Part shown: one piece after another, positions 42,406-50,520 of the stretch
Position numbering within the stretch: the first letter of the stretch is position 1
Layout: every line of letters starts with the position of its first letter
Assembly (NCBI RefSeq): GCF_003813775.1
Contig: NZ_RPDH01000001.1
Location: 1,736,001 to 1,800,000, forward strand
Reading direction: 5' to 3'
Source: Chitinophaga lutea
GTDB taxonomy: Bacteria > Bacteroidota > Bacteroidia > Chitinophagales > Chitinophagaceae
Length of the DNA stretch: 64,000 nt
Made by a program: the position numbers and the translations under genes
Notes under the pieces: model-generated
What the model was told of the DNA's origin: nothing
The model's database searches: none
What the model saw: only the letters and a program-made list of their open reading frames with translations

Positions 42406-44619
42406 CTATTCCACCCACACCTCATCACAGGCGATCATCGCTTTTTTATGAGCACGGAAGCGCCACTCCGGTAACTGCGGCCAGTTATCCGCCGTCAGTT
42501 TCAGGTACCGGGCGCTTCCGCCGCCTTTGTGATCAAAACGGTATTGCAGCCGCTGCACCGTATAATCCTCCTCCGGCATTACATTATTCACCACACCGAG
42601 CGAGCGGTAATTTTTGCCGTCGTCAGACACCCATACCTGCATCTTTGACGGCCGGAATATCCAGTGCCGCGCATCTTCCAGGAAAGTCAGCGAAACGTTC
42701 GTAAATGCAACGGGCTTTCCCAGATCCACCACAGCCGATAAAGGCTCTCCATAAAAACAGAGCCAGTTATAACTGAAATCCGTATAGCCGGGATTGCCGT
42801 CTGTCAAGGTCTGCGGCCCTTTCGCGGGATATTCGGGCGCCGGTGCCGACTGAAGGTGCACGGTGGCGCGCAGGGCTTTGTTGCTCCGCACGCCGTCTGC
42901 CAGTATTTTCTCCCATTCCTTTGCATACGCGTCCGGCGACGGGCCGCCTTCAGACAGTTCTTTCACGCCGGCTGCTTTACTGTTGGCGGTGAATCGGCGT
43001 ATCCTGTCCGCCAGTCCGGGCCTCACTATCCACCCGTTTCCCTGCCGTTCAAAAATGCCATGCTGTTCGATGCCGTAAAAACGGGCCTGCTGCAGGTACA
43101 CATATTCCTGCGTCAGGCGGATGCGCTCCACGCGTTCATGAAGCGTGGCGTTCCCTTCCACGGCAGCTTCCGCTTTGTCGAGCAGCTGGCTGTATTTGTC
43201 CATGTGCATGGGAGAGAGGAAAGTGTTGTATTCGTTGACGGGGTTGCCGTAAATGTCCAGCTTCGGTTGCAGCGCGGCGGCCTGATCCAGCAGCGCCAGG
43301 TATTCTATTATCGGACCGGCGGCACGGCCGTAGTAACCTGTCAGGAATTCCGATTTCAATTGCTCTACGTCTGCATCCGGGCTCCATAGCAGCCGGGCTG
43401 CGAGATGCCCTTTCAGTTCCGCGAGTTCGCTGTACGTATAGCCGCTGCCCTGTTCGAACACACCTGCCACCTGCTGTTTTTTCAGGAACTGCATGTTGGG
43501 CTGCAGCGTGGCGATATTCGGGAAGATGGTGAGATAGTTCGTGAACTGGGTGCAATAGTCCCAGATAAAAATGTTGGGGGTTTTAGCGTACCAGCCATTG
43601 AGGCGGCTGCGGAAAGCCGCTGCGGAGCTTTCACGGTCAAGTGGGCGGCTGCGGTATACTTCGATGTTGCTCAACATCACATACACATTCGGCGCGGGCC
43701 GTAAATGCAGGGTGGGTTGCGCAGAGTAAGTGTAGGCCAGCGTGGTGAATATCTTATCCGGAAAGCGTGCCGCCACTTTATTGACGAACTGCACCAGTGA
43801 GCCTTGCGGGCCGCCTTCGCGTTTATCCACAGCGGCACACCGGTCGCACTCGCAATAGCCCACGTCGTCGTTAGGGCTGATGGACCAGTATAATGCATCG
43901 GGCTGCTCCGTCATCCGCTGTTTCAAAGCGGCCACGGTGATATCGAAAACGGCCTCGTTACTCAGACACAACTGTGTGGCTTTGCGCGTACCGTTCACCA
44001 GCGAAAAATATTCAGGATGCTGTTTGAAATAAGTACCCGCCGGCACCAGTTTGTTGAAGGAATGTCCCCAGAGCCCCCAGAGGTCTTCGAACCGGTGAAG
44101 ACGGTGCCAGTCGAGGTACTCTGCATCCGTGCAGGCCGCCGGCATGTACACTTCGCGGTAGCGGAATGCCGGCGCCTCATTAACCCGAACATTCCCCGGC
44201 ACAACGACCGTGTTCTTCGAAGGCGTATAAGCGGGCCCGCCATCCCATTTGCGGCAGCCGAGCAATTGCTCAACGAAAGCGTAAGCACCGTAAAGGACGC
44301 CTTTTCCTGGCCCACCCGTGATGACCAGCGATGTTCCTTCCACGTTGATCCGGAAACGCTCCGGCTGCATATTTTTATCGTACGTAACGCGCAATGATTT
44401 TTCACCTGCCGCCGCTTCTTCTTTCACCGCCAGTTTTACGCCGGACACGGCTTCCACATACCGCATCAAAACAGCCGCCGCTTTTTTCCCGTGCGCACCT
44501 GCGTCAGGCGCGAGACTGATGTGGTAATCGCTGCGCCCGCCCGCTACCAGCGTGATGTCGCCGCAGTGGCCGGGAAACGATGCCGCAAGCAGGCAGCAGA
44601 TGGACAATAGCGGTTTCAT
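42406..44619 (-). CDS. DUF4838 protein, putative glycoside hydrolase
   Basis: A 737-residue exported protein: signal peptide about 1-19, an N-terminal glucuronidase-like domain (about 20-140; YGAYAFVEQLLGCRKW), a central TIM-barrel DUF4838 domain (about 140-460; ALYWSISPNDDVGYCECDRC, YVMLSNIEVYRSR, IFIWDYCTQFTNY) with conserved acidic residues, and a C-terminal discoidin-like part (about 590-737). This supports a carbohydrate-active enzyme acting in the periplasm or at the surface. It begins 3 bases after the TPR/beta-barrel gene, last in the five-gene operon, so its natural substrate may be the glycan made by the synthase. Confidence 0.8.
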   Translation of the reverse strand: MKPLLSICCLLAASFPGHCGDITLVAGGRSDYHISLAPDAGAHGKKAAAVLMRYVEAVSGVKLAVKEEAAAGEKSLRVTYDKNMQPERFRINVEGTSLVITGGPGKGVLYGAYAFVEQLLGCRKWDGGPAYTPSKNTVVVPGNVRVNEAPAFRYREVYMPAACTDAEYLDWHRLHRFEDLWGLWGHSFNKLVPAGTYFKQHPEYFSLVNGTRKATQLCLSNEAVFDITVAALKQRMTEQPDALYWSISPNDDVGYCECDRCAAVDKREGGPQGSLVQFVNKVAARFPDKIFTTLAYTYSAQPTLHLRPAPNVYVMLSNIEVYRSRPLDRESSAAAFRSRLNGWYAKTPNIFIWDYCTQFTNYLTIFPNIATLQPNMQFLKKQQVAGVFEQGSGYTYSELAELKGHLAARLLWSPDADVEQLKSEFLTGYYGRAAGPIIEYLALLDQAAALQPKLDIYGNPVNEYNTFLSPMHMDKYSQLLDKAEAAVEGNATLHERVERIRLTQEYVYLQQARFYGIEQHGIFERQGNGWIVRPGLADRIRRFTANSKAAGVKELSEGGPSPDAYAKEWEKILADGVRSNKALRATVHLQSAPAPEYPAKGPQTLTDGNPGYTDFSYNWLCFYGEPLSAVVDLGKPVAFTNVSLTFLEDARHWIFRPSKMQVWVSDDGKNYRSLGVVNNVMPEEDYTVQRLQYRFDHKGGGSARYLKLTADNWPQLPEWRFRAHKKAMIACDEVWVE

Positions 44620-44622
44620 GAT

Positions 44623-47184
44623 TTAAAATTTGCGCAGCAGCGTCAGGTAAATATCGAATTGATTGTAATGCCGGTCGTTGGTGAGGCGCTGGTACGTCCA
44701 GTTGCCGAACACGCCCATGGTGGTGCGGTAAGCAAATGTTTTCTGGAACCCGATGCCCGCGCCTCCCGCCAGGAATGTGGCCTGCTGGTTGAACTGGTAG
44801 TTGCGGCTCCTGTCGTCGGGCGTGTTGCCGAGCGACAAGGTAAGGGCGATGAAGTCCTGCTGTTCGTTCATGTAAAACCTGTTCGTCAGTACATATGCAT
44901 GATACCAGTTGCCGTCTTCCGTGATCACATATCCCCTCAGATTGGCCCAGTACGCGCCCCATGTTTTGGCGGCAGACCATACGGCGGCGTAGTTCGACGC
45001 GCTGTCGGTTTTCAGGTAACGCGCACCCAGCTCTGCTTCCCATTCGCGGCCCAGATTATGGAACAACGAATAACCCGCTCTGAATTTCGGGAACACGTCG
45101 CTCGGCGACCAGCCGAGAATACCGTAAGAATAGTACTTTTTATTGTGGGTATAATACGTTTCGGCCTCCAGCTGCACACCGCTGCCGGCCGCGCGGTCCG
45201 CATAACTCACCCGGCCGCCGATACTGCCCTTTTCATGAAAACGAAGGTATTGCAAAGCCGTGACATTGGCGGGCCGGCTACCGTTATCGTAGATACTTTG
45301 CAGGTGAATGATGCCCGCCTGGTTGCGGTAGGTTTTACCGCGCAGGCGGTTGTAATAATCGCGCAGGTATTTGTCTCCGGGCCGCGCTTCGAGTTGCATC
45401 GCTACCGTTGCGGCAGCGGCTTTATAATTCTGCTGCGCTTCGAGGGCGGCTGCTTTTTTCATGAGCAGCGTTTCATGTGCGGGCTGTAATTGCAGTCCCC
45501 TGTCGGCATAAGCTATCGCGCTGTCGTATTGATGTAAAGCGAGGAAACTATTGACGATCTGCTGTACCAGCAATGTATCGCCGGGCTGATAAGCGTACGC
45601 CTTACGGTAGGCAATCAGCGCACTGTCCCACGCCTGCGCCTGCTGCAGTTGGCGGCCATGGGCGGCCAGCTGTTCGGCATACATCTGTTGCAGTTCGTGG
45701 TTGCCTGGTGCGGCTTTCAGCAGTTCCCCCGAAATCGCGTACGCTTCCGGCAGGCGGTTCGCCGCCTGCAGCAGCGCGGATTTTTTCATGCGAATATCGT
45801 CGTTGGGGCCCAACACCGCCAGGGCACTGTCGCACAGCGCAATGGCGTTTGTTACGTTGCCGGTGCTGTTTTCGAGGTTGATGAGACTGGTCCATGCTTC
45901 CGGATTGGCTGGCGCGTAGCGCAGTGATGTTTCGAGCAGCGGTTTCGCTTTATCCGGCGCATTGTTCCGCAGTTGTTGCCGCGCGGTGGCGAGCAGCTGT
46001 TCCGCATAAGCCTGTTGATAGCGTTGATGGGCAGGCGCCGATTGCAGCAGTTGCCTTGTGATCGCGGCCGCTTCTTCGTACCGCTGTCCCGCTTCGAGCA
46101 GGCCGGCCTTTTTGAACAGCAGCATCGTATCTGCCGGTGCGTATTGCAGCAGTGTATCGATCAGGGCGCCGGCCGCGGCGTAATCGCCCGCACGGTCGTA
46201 TGCCGCCGCGCGTTGCAGCTGGATGTCGCGGAAGGCCTGCAGGTTGCGGCTGTTCGCGTTTTTCTGTAAAAGCTGGCGGGCTGTAACGGCCGCTTCGTCG
46301 TACCGGTGCAACTCCTGCAGCAGACCGGTTTTCCGGCGAAGCAGGTCTTCGTCGCTGCCGAAACGCGAGAGCGCTTTGTTGAGCCAGCGGAGCGCCGGTT
46401 CGTATTGCTGCTGCTGGTGATAACTGTTGATGATGGCGAGGAAGGCATCTCTATTGCCCGGCGCTTCTGCCAGTATTTTCTCCGCCACCGCCCTTGTTTC
46501 GTGATGATTGTTTCTTTTGCGTGCGGCAACCAGTGCGGTTTCCAGCCGGTCGAGCACCACAAGTTTCGGGTCCGGCGGGGGCGCCGGTTTTTCTTCAGGC
46601 TGCAGGGCCGCGCGGGCCAGGCGTTCCTTTTCCTGTGCCGCCGCTTCCCGCATCGCGCGCACCTTCGCGTCGTTGCCGTAATGGCTGTTCAGTATCGTCA
46701 GCACCTCGTCTGCGGCGTTGGTTTGATGGAACTCCGTGAGCAGGCCGTGTTTTTTAAAGAGCAGTTCCTTGTTCAGCGGATCCTGTTCCAGCGCCATATC
46801 GATGTAACAGATGGCCTCTTTTCCGCGCCCGAGGCTGTTTTCAAGGTTAATGAGGTAAGCGAGCGCTTCCGTGTTGGGCGGCTGTTTTTTCAGCACCTCC
46901 AGCCATTCCAGCCTTGCCGCCGCGGGCTGGCGGGTGAGCAGGTACAGCCTTCCCAGCAGCAGTTTTACATCAGGGTATCCAGGCGACTGCTCCAGCGCCT
47001 TGCGGCATAAGGAGATCGCCTTTTCGTAATTGTGGTGTTCATTGGTTTCTTCCAGCGCCATCGTCAGCAGCTGATCGGACGACAGCAGCCCTTTCCGCTG
47101 CGCGGACACATCCGCGGCCGTCAGCATCAGCCCTAAACAAAAGACGTAGATCATTCTGTGGTTCATCGCACTACACGTTTTCAT
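44623..47184 (-). CDS. TPR protein with YaiO-like outer-membrane beta-barrel
   Basis: An 853-residue protein: signal peptide about 1-29, then many tetratricopeptide repeats (about 35-600; spaced blocks such as YEKAISLCRKALEQSPGYPD and YDSAIAYADRGLQLQPAH) and a C-terminal beta-barrel (about 610-853; HAYVLTNRFYMNEQQDF, ending in LTLLRKF) of the YaiO type. Periplasmic TPR plus barrel is the layout of exopolysaccharide exporters PgaA, BcsC and AlgK/E, making this the probable export pore. The GT2 stop is 2 bases upstream; Met7 is an alternative start. Confidence 0.83.
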   Translation of the reverse strand: MKTCSAMNHRMIYVFCLGLMLTAADVSAQRKGLLSSDQLLTMALEETNEHHNYEKAISLCRKALEQSPGYPDVKLLLGRLYLLTRQPAAARLEWLEVLKKQPPNTEALAYLINLENSLGRGKEAICYIDMALEQDPLNKELLFKKHGLLTEFHQTNAADEVLTILNSHYGNDAKVRAMREAAAQEKERLARAALQPEEKPAPPPDPKLVVLDRLETALVAARKRNNHHETRAVAEKILAEAPGNRDAFLAIINSYHQQQQYEPALRWLNKALSRFGSDEDLLRRKTGLLQELHRYDEAAVTARQLLQKNANSRNLQAFRDIQLQRAAAYDRAGDYAAAGALIDTLLQYAPADTMLLFKKAGLLEAGQRYEEAAAITRQLLQSAPAHQRYQQAYAEQLLATARQQLRNNAPDKAKPLLETSLRYAPANPEAWTSLINLENSTGNVTNAIALCDSALAVLGPNDDIRMKKSALLQAANRLPEAYAISGELLKAAPGNHELQQMYAEQLAAHGRQLQQAQAWDSALIAYRKAYAYQPGDTLLVQQIVNSFLALHQYDSAIAYADRGLQLQPAHETLLMKKAAALEAQQNYKAAAATVAMQLEARPGDKYLRDYYNRLRGKTYRNQAGIIHLQSIYDNGSRPANVTALQYLRFHEKGSIGGRVSYADRAAGSGVQLEAETYYTHNKKYYSYGILGWSPSDVFPKFRAGYSLFHNLGREWEAELGARYLKTDSASNYAAVWSAAKTWGAYWANLRGYVITEDGNWYHAYVLTNRFYMNEQQDFIALTLSLGNTPDDRSRNYQFNQQATFLAGGAGIGFQKTFAYRTTMGVFGNWTYQRLTNDRHYNQFDIYLTLLRKF

Positions 47185-47186
47185 GA

Positions 47187-48632
47187 TTATTTACACGCGG
47201 GTTTTACCTGTTGTTTGAATCCTTTTCGCTGCATGTTTCCCCAGCCGTGTTTTTTACCTGTGAGCTGGTAGAAATATCCTTTGATCGAAAAGAACAACAC
47301 CAGTGGATGATAGATCAGCGGTTCCAGGAAGGCCATCAGGCAAAGGCCCGCCACGTCTTTCCAGCTGCGGTAGTACTGGAAGGTGAATTGGTCCCACAGC
47401 ACCGCCAAAGACGATATCAGCACCGAGAAGGTGTAGATGAACAACAGCAGGATCACCGCAAAATCCCAGTTGATGATGTTAAAAACGATGATGTAGATAT
47501 AATACAGGATCCCGGTGAATTCAATCACCGGCGCCAGCAGTTCGAAGAGGAAATTGTACGGGAACACCACGAGCCCCAGCCTTTTGTATTTCGGGTTGAA
47601 GAGCACGTGCCGGTGTTTGCCGAATATTTGCATGAGGCCACGGGCCCAGCGCGTGCGCTGGCGGCCGAATACTTTCAGGGTCGACGGGCCTTCCGTCCAG
47701 CACAATGTTTCGGGAATATACCGCACCGCGTATTCCTGCTTTTGTTCGCACATGTATTTGCACATGCGTATCACCATGTCCATATCCTCGCCCATGGAAG
47801 CGGGATCATATCCGCCGGTTTTAATGAGGATTTCCTTGTCGAACAATCCCAGCCCGCCGGATACGTTCGGTACGGCGTTGATGAACGTCCAGCCCATTTT
47901 CCCGAGCACGAAAGAGCGCACGTATTCCATTTCCTGGAACCGCGGCAGCAGGTCTTCCGGCGGGTGTACGGCCGTGAGCATGCCGGCATCCGTTTCGCAG
48001 GAATTGGCCATGCGCAGCGGGGCGCCGGTGGCGATCACTCTTTTTTCTTCGTCCATAAACGGGCGTATCAGTTTCAGCAGGGTATCGCGGTTGAGGATAC
48101 AGTCCACGTCCGTATTGAGGATATAACCGAAAGCCGCAGCGTTGATGCCGGCGTTGGCCGCGTCCGCCTTGCTTTTACCGTTCTCTTTGTCGAGCACCAG
48201 CAATTTGGCGTAAGCGGGATTGGCGGATTTGAAGAAACGTTTCACCGGTTGCGAAAACAACTGCGGATGATAGGCATAGTCGATTTCCGAGAGGTCGAAC
48301 TCGCGGATAAGTTTTTCGAGCGTATCGTCGGTACTGCCGTCGTTAACGATGATCACCTCAAAGCGCGGATAGTTCAGGGCAAGCAGGGAACGTACGTTCG
48401 AGATGATGGTAACGCCTTCGTTATACGCGGGCGCCACTACGGAAATGCCCGGTGTAAGCGGAGACTCCACCAGGGTGATGGTTTCCCTGATCCTGTTTTT
48501 CCAGGCGTACCGCCGGATGGCGATCAGCGAGAGCGTTGAGAGTAAGGTATAAAATGCAAAGAGGCATACGCAGTAAAAGAACACCGAGTGCTCATAAAAT
48601 CTCACGATATGCTCCCAGATGGTATGCTGCAT
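47187..48632 (-). CDS. Processive GT2 glycosyltransferase (exopolysaccharide synthase-like)
   Basis: A 481-residue inner-membrane synthase. Membrane segments lie at about 14-38 and in the C-terminal third (about 350-460). Catalytic motifs are ISVVAPAYNEG, IVNDGSTDDT, NTDVDC, GEDMDM and GRQRTRWARGL, the QxxRW of processive synthases such as PgaC and hyaluronan or cellulose synthase. The start at 48632 was chosen because it overlaps the HEAT gene stop by ATGA; a frame extending to 48710 looks non-coding. It probably uses a UDP-sugar from the cytoplasm; the sugar is unknown. Confidence 0.88.
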   Translation of the reverse strand: MQHTIWEHIVRFYEHSVFFYCVCLFAFYTLLSTLSLIAIRRYAWKNRIRETITLVESPLTPGISVVAPAYNEGVTIISNVRSLLALNYPRFEVIIVNDGSTDDTLEKLIREFDLSEIDYAYHPQLFSQPVKRFFKSANPAYAKLLVLDKENGKSKADAANAGINAAAFGYILNTDVDCILNRDTLLKLIRPFMDEEKRVIATGAPLRMANSCETDAGMLTAVHPPEDLLPRFQEMEYVRSFVLGKMGWTFINAVPNVSGGLGLFDKEILIKTGGYDPASMGEDMDMVIRMCKYMCEQKQEYAVRYIPETLCWTEGPSTLKVFGRQRTRWARGLMQIFGKHRHVLFNPKYKRLGLVVFPYNFLFELLAPVIEFTGILYYIYIIVFNIINWDFAVILLLFIYTFSVLISSLAVLWDQFTFQYYRSWKDVAGLCLMAFLEPLIYHPLVLFFSIKGYFYQLTGKKHGWGNMQRKGFKQQVKPACK

Positions 48633-49777
48633 CAGAATTTGATTGAAGGGTTGAGACTGTGCTGGAGAATGACATGCTGCATGCCCACGCTTTCGGCCTG
48701 CAGGTCCCACAGCATGGGCTGCGCCAGTACATCGTGGTGGACGATTGAACGGGCGGCCTGCTTTTTCAGGTCGAAGTCCTGCGCGTGCAGAAATTCCTGT
48801 TTCAGGAATCCCAGTTGTTTGCCCGAGCCGATGCGGCCGAGGGCTTTTAGGATCTCACTTTTGCAGGACTGGGGCTGGGTGGGGTACATAGCCACCAGCG
48901 CTTCTTCCGTTTCTTCGGCCATCAGCTTGCCCAGGCTGTTGATGGCAAGGGCGCGCAATTGCACGTCGTCCGACGGCAACAGGCGGCTGATGGCCGGTAT
49001 TGCTTCGTATTGTTGAAAGTGCGCCGCCATTTTGAGAGAAAACGAGATAACAGTTGGATGGAAGGCCGGTTGGATCCATTGCGCGAAGGAAGGGGCGGGC
49101 AGGTCCTTCCGTTGTGAAATCACCCGGAACAGTTCAAACTGTTCCCAGGGCAGCAATGGTGTGTCGATATTTGAAAAGAAGTCGAGCGGATGCTGCGCGG
49201 AACATTTCGCCAGGTAACAGCGGGCCATTTCGCGTACATAGCGGTGGCTGCTGGTGGTCATGGGCAAAACGACGGCTTCGTCCACGATGATTTCCATATT
49301 GAACAATTCGCTGAGGGCTTCCACCACCAGCGGCGGATGGCCGCTCCGGAGCTTTTGCAGCGCTTGCTCGTGCAGCCCCAGCGCTTCGTACAGCTGGCGG
49401 AACGCGGCGGCAGACACGCCGGAGAAATTACGGCGGTAGTGCAGTATTTTCTGCACCACCAGCTTCCGGGCCCAGGCCCGGTGGAGGGGTAACTGCCGGA
49501 AAGCCGCTACCGGCAACTCCGGGGGCTCCGTTGCGAGAATGCACTGCATCATATATTCCAGTATCAGCGCATCTATCTGTACCGATACCGGTTTATTCCG
49601 GCGGTCCCTGTAATATTTCAAGCCCCTGGACAGCATCAGCCCCAGGTAAGCCAGCAGGGTGCCGGCAATGGCGATCAGAGAAACGATAATGGCAGACTGG
49701 ATGAAAAGCGGCAGATAGGCAAAATCTTCCCTTACCTCCAGCAACCAGGCTTGCACCCACTGAAAGATTGACACCAT
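48632..49777 (-). CDS. Membrane-anchored HEAT-repeat protein
   Basis: A 381-residue protein with one membrane segment near the N terminus (about 25-48) and a long helical region with HEAT-type repeats (about 65-370; SFSLKMAAHFQQYEAIPAIS and VQLRALAINSLGKLMAEE, KSEILKALGRIGSGKQLG). HEAT arrays are protein-binding scaffolds; the topology suggests the array faces the cytoplasm. It overlaps the synthase gene by 4 bases (ATGA) and so is probably a dedicated partner. No known domain gives an enzymatic role. Confidence 0.8.
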   Translation of the reverse strand: MVSIFQWVQAWLLEVREDFAYLPLFIQSAIIVSLIAIAGTLLAYLGLMLSRGLKYYRDRRNKPVSVQIDALILEYMMQCILATEPPELPVAAFRQLPLHRAWARKLVVQKILHYRRNFSGVSAAAFRQLYEALGLHEQALQKLRSGHPPLVVEALSELFNMEIIVDEAVVLPMTTSSHRYVREMARCYLAKCSAQHPLDFFSNIDTPLLPWEQFELFRVISQRKDLPAPSFAQWIQPAFHPTVISFSLKMAAHFQQYEAIPAISRLLPSDDVQLRALAINSLGKLMAEETEEALVAMYPTQPQSCKSEILKALGRIGSGKQLGFLKQEFLHAQDFDLKKQAARSIVHHDVLAQPMLWDLQAESVGMQHVILQHSLNPSIKF

Positions 49778-49795
49778 AAAAAGAAATAAGCAGAA

Positions 49796-50176
49796 TTATT
49801 GAATCCCCTGTTTTTTGAGTAGCAGCCTGTTCACCCGCGAAATCAGCTCGCTGGGCGTCACCGGCTTTTTCAGATAATCGTCCGCACCCAGGTTGAAGGC
49901 ATCCTGGATGGTTTTTTCATGCGCCACCGACGACACGACCATCACCGGGGTATTCCCCTGCAACTCGTTCATCTTCAGTCGGCTGATCAGTTCCATGCCG
50001 CTCGCAAATGGCAGCATCAGGTCGGTGATAATCAGGTCGAATTGTGTTTCCTGCAAAAATTTAAGCGCGTCTTTTCCGTTCTGCGCAATCGTAATCGTGT
50101 GCCCCTGCTTGCTCAACATTAATGTAAGCGCGCGGCACATGAGAACGTCATCCTCAATAACCAGTATTCTAGGCAT
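49796..50176 (-). CDS. Receiver-only response regulator
   Basis: A 126-residue CheY-like receiver domain with no output domain. The acidic pocket is Asp9-Asp10, the phosphoacceptor Asp52 (LIITDLMLP), the switch Ser82 and the conserved Lys104 (LKKP). As it lacks DNA-binding or enzymatic parts, it probably acts through protein contact, perhaps with the HEAT protein encoded 18 bases downstream. No sensor kinase is adjacent, so its partner kinase is encoded elsewhere. Confidence 0.92.
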   Translation of the reverse strand: MPRILVIEDDVLMCRALTLMLSKQGHTITIAQNGKDALKFLQETQFDLIITDLMLPFASGMELISRLKMNELQGNTPVMVVSSVAHEKTIQDAFNLGADDYLKKPVTPSELISRVNRLLLKKQGIQ

Positions 50177-50211
50177 ACTTAGTGGTTTAGGCTAATGAAA
50201 TGTTAATAGGT

Positions 50212-50240
50212 CAAATTTCTCTGCGTTCGTTCACTGCAAA
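50212..50240 (-). promoter_or_regulatory. Possible promoter of the five-gene operon
   Basis: On the minus strand: TTTG (50240-50237), a 17-base spacer and GAAATTTG (50219-50212), one mismatch from TAnnTTTG at a fixed base. The receiver gene starts 35 bases downstream. Confidence 0.4.
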
Positions 50241-50451
50241 ACAGAGCAGGATTTAAAAGGATGGTACAAAGAGGAGATATCAGCGTTCCCTGATACCCGG
50301 TTGCAGGATGTGGTTAAAATTATTGAGTAGAAAAGTACTTTCGGGCCAGCCTGTCCCCTAACTTACTAAATTCATGCCAAAATATTGCAGTGGCAGTCAT
50401 TATAACCGGAATGTATATGTGAAATTTTTATACATTGAAAGGTGTTGCAAC

Positions 50452-50497
50452 AAAAAAAGAAGCGGCCTTGCCACATTGATACTGGCAAGGCCGCTTC
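50452..50497 (-). terminator. Strong terminator after the ArnT-like gene
   Basis: A perfect 15-bp stem (50459-50473 with 50483-50497; GAAGCGGCCTTGCCA) with a 9-base loop is followed on the minus strand by seven Ts. It lies 23 bases past the stop of the ArnT-like gene. Confidence 0.92.
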
Positions 50498-50520
50498 CGT
50501 TCAATAATTTATCCGCTGTG

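Larger units (their letters stand above)
50177..50520. other. Intergenic region upstream of the exopolysaccharide-type operon
   Basis: It contains the ArnT-like gene terminator (50452-50497) and a candidate promoter for the operon (50212-50240). The rest (about 50250-50450) is AT-rich and shows no gene or recognised RNA. Confidence 0.6.
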
